Part shown: piece after piece, positions 62,563 through 64,000 of the stretch | How positions within the stretch are numbered: position 1 is the stretch's first letter | Layout: every line of letters begins with the position of its first letter | NCBI GenBank assembly: GCA_002897115.2 | Contig: BCIH01000003.1 | Coordinates: forward strand, 435,704 to 499,703 | From: Prototheca cutis | Lineage: Eukaryota; Chlorophyta; Trebouxiophyceae; Chlorellales; Chlorellaceae | Direction of reading: 5' to 3' | DNA: 64,000 nucleotides | Notes under the pieces: model-generated | Told to the model about the DNA's origin: nothing | Databases searched by the model: none | Seen by the model: the letters and a program-made list of their open reading frames with translations, nothing else | Program-made: the position numbers and the translations under genes

Positions 62563-63621
62563 ATGGCAGCTGTCCAGTCCTCGATGGTGGATGGGCTCGT
62601 CTCGGGCCTGCGGCAGGCACTCAGAGACCCAGAGGATGGTGGGGAAGCGCTCGCTGCGCCCTCCCCGACGCGCTCGCCCTCTTCAGCTCGCCTCCAGCTG
62701 CAGATCTCAGCCCTGCACAAGGGCTTCCTGGCCTTGTCTGATGCATTCGCAGAGAACATAGGTGCAGCTCATTGCTTTGTGCCTTTGAGAAAGCCTCCAG
62801 GGCTGATTCTGCATGTCACCTGGCCCTCCAGGGTTGTGCTGCCAGCAGGCCGAACATCTGCTCCCACCCGAGCAGGGTAGTGCGTGATCTTGCAGTACCC
62901 TGCATACCCCAGCCATTAAAGGCCTGAGCATGTGCATGCTGCTCATTTCTCATTCCTCCGCGACCCCATGTCCGTCCCAGAACTGAGCCGGAGGAGGGAG
63001 GTCGAGTGGGAGACCCGCGCGGCTACCCTGCAGCGCCAGTTTGACAGCAGGCTGGCTGCTGCCCAGGCCCTGCGTGATGACTACCTCCAGCTGGGGGCCT
63101 CCCATGCCGCGCTGCAGCAGCAAAATACCAGGCTTGAACATCGCATTGCCGAACTGGAAGCCGCCGTGAGCAGGTCGGTCTCGACACGAGGTGCTTGGTT
63201 TGTTGGGAGGGTTATGCATCGATGCCTTTCCCAACAGGCACTTGATATGGACGCAACGAGATGTTGTTCTCGTAATAGACTCTGGCCCATGCCTGTTTCG
63301 TCGCAGCATCAACGTTTCTCAGCCAGCCCCGCCTTCCCTCCGGCCCCCGCCCCCACCGACCCCACCAGGTTGGACACCCGACTCACCGATGCCGCCGAGC
63401 GGCAAGACGAGTTTGCCTGGCAACTGGACGAGTCCATCCGCCACGAGATTCCCGCCACCGTGTCCCTCGAGGCACGGCGCTGGGCCTCACGCAAGATGCC
63501 TCACCTCCTCGCGCACCTGTTGCAGCAGCAGGCCGACAGTTCCGGCCGGGAAGAAAGGACGCCAGAGGATGACGGCAGCGCGCTCAGCGCCAGCAGCATC
63601 GAACCCAGCCCGGCTCCTTGA
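62563..63621 (+). CDS. Hypothetical coiled-coil protein
   Basis: Exons 62563-62761, 62981-63165 and 63307-63621 keep phase (about 232 aa). Exon 1 encodes a helical N terminus (MVDGLVSGLRQALRDPEDGG) and LQLQISALHKGFLALSDAFA. Exon 2 is a strong coiled coil (EVEWETRAATLQRQFDSRLA, then SHAALQQQNTRLEHRIAELE). Exon 3 has a Pro-rich linker, an acidic/helical block (AAERQDEFAWQLDESIRHEI) and WASRKMPHLLAHLLQQQ, ending with a Ser/Asp-rich tail. Family not recognised; it could be a cytoskeletal, kinetochore or trafficking adaptor, but nothing in the sequence decides. The GTGAGC donor at 63166 was chosen over GTCGGT at 63174 because it keeps the downstream frame. Confidence 0.66.
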
Positions 63622-63872
63622 AGACTCTAGCGACGACGGCGACTCCCTGCACCGGGGACTCTGACCCCTGCCTGTGTGTCCTATGATTCCCGCCCCTGTC
63701 TTTAATCCGATACAACTTCTACCATGCAGGGCAAAAATAATGCAACCAGCTCAGCCAGCAGCAGCGTCACATCACCCCGGGGGTTGCTGGGCATCACTGA
63801 TGAAATTTTCACACTCCGCAGGGCAATAGGAAGGTGGACCACCTCAATGATGGACCACCTCCGGGACTGTTT

Positions 63873-63919
63873 TCCCTTCCTGGGGCAAGGAGCCCAGAGC
63901 TCGTTGCCCCGGGAAGGGA
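63873..63919. repeat. Inverted repeat 1 at right edge
   Basis: Arms 63873-63888 (TCCCTTCCTGGGGCAA) and 63904-63919 (TTGCCCCGGGAAGGGA) are complementary at 15 of 16 positions around a 15-base loop. Confidence 0.85.
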
Positions 63920-63936
63920 GCCCCCAGGGTTTCGAC

Positions 63937-63981
63937 CCCCGGGGCTGCTTTCCCTTTCCGGGGAAGGGAAGGAGCCCCGGG
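63937..63981. repeat. Inverted repeat 2 at right edge
   Basis: A left arm reading CCGGGGCTGCTTTCCCTT faces a right arm reading AAGGGAAGGAGCCCCGG; they pair along almost their whole length with one mismatch and one bulge. It shares the CCCTTCC/GGGAAGGG core with inverted repeat 1. Confidence 0.8.
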
Positions 63982-64000
63982 AGTTCCCACCCCCGTTGGA

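Larger units (their letters stand above)
63622..64000. other. 3' flank of coiled-coil gene and repeat-bearing right edge
   Basis: No coding segment supported. The last 130 bases contain two inverted repeats with related CCCTTCC/GGAAGGG cores and a repeated TGGACCACCT motif (63835-63861). Confidence 0.5.

Overview
The window is nuclear DNA of a eukaryote, most likely a GC-rich, intron-rich trebouxiophyte-type green alga (Chlorella/Auxenochlorella-like; this is inference). The support is: compact genes with many short spliceosomal introns, a plastid-type lysine-pathway aminotransferase (LL-diaminopimelate aminotransferase) with a transit-like first exon, plant-like versions of proteasome, decapping, APC/C and cohesin-loader proteins, and TGTAA motifs in several 3' flanks. 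There are no operons, bacterial mobile elements, CRISPR arrays or recognisable tRNAs. Single N bases are scattered through the sequence.

All gene models were assembled by hand from splice signals, reading phase and remembered family motifs. A stated exon list means that every junction keeps the reading frame.

Layout. 1-379: 3' part of an unrecognised minus-strand gene, cut by the window edge. 1028-5163: two 19S proteasome genes in tandem, RPN12 and RPT4. 5753-7398: decapping enzyme DCP2. 7770-16236: the APC/C scaffold APC1, with an intronless acyl-CoA-binding protein gene on the opposite strand wholly inside its fourth intron. 16917-19837: an AGFG/AGD14-type ArfGAP. 20183-22504: the U3 processome protein UTP18. 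22974-29200: a 17-exon secretory alpha-mannosidase (GH38). 29318-30419: an enkurin/FAP106-like ciliary protein. 30899-33670: LL-diaminopimelate aminotransferase. 34039-36772: TFIID subunit TAF4. 37477-41476: three small unrecognised genes. 42115-52054: the cohesin loader SCC2/NIPBL, 21 exons. 52492-53587: an uncertain gene. 53983-55863: deubiquitinase UCH37. 56428-59551: SR-protein kinase SRPK. 60123-60727: ribosomal protein S12. 60990-62324: omega-amidase NIT2. 62563-63621: a coiled-coil protein. The last about 130 bases hold inverted repeats.

The genes are mostly housekeeping and form no single pathway, although ubiquitin/proteasome functions recur (RPN12, RPT4, APC1 and UCH37, which in other eukaryotes docks on the 19S particle). 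Three features go beyond ordinary annotation: a consistent polarity inside introns (G runs and GT repeats after the donor, C runs and CA repeats before the acceptor), an apparently high share of GC-AG introns, and the nested antisense ACBP gene.
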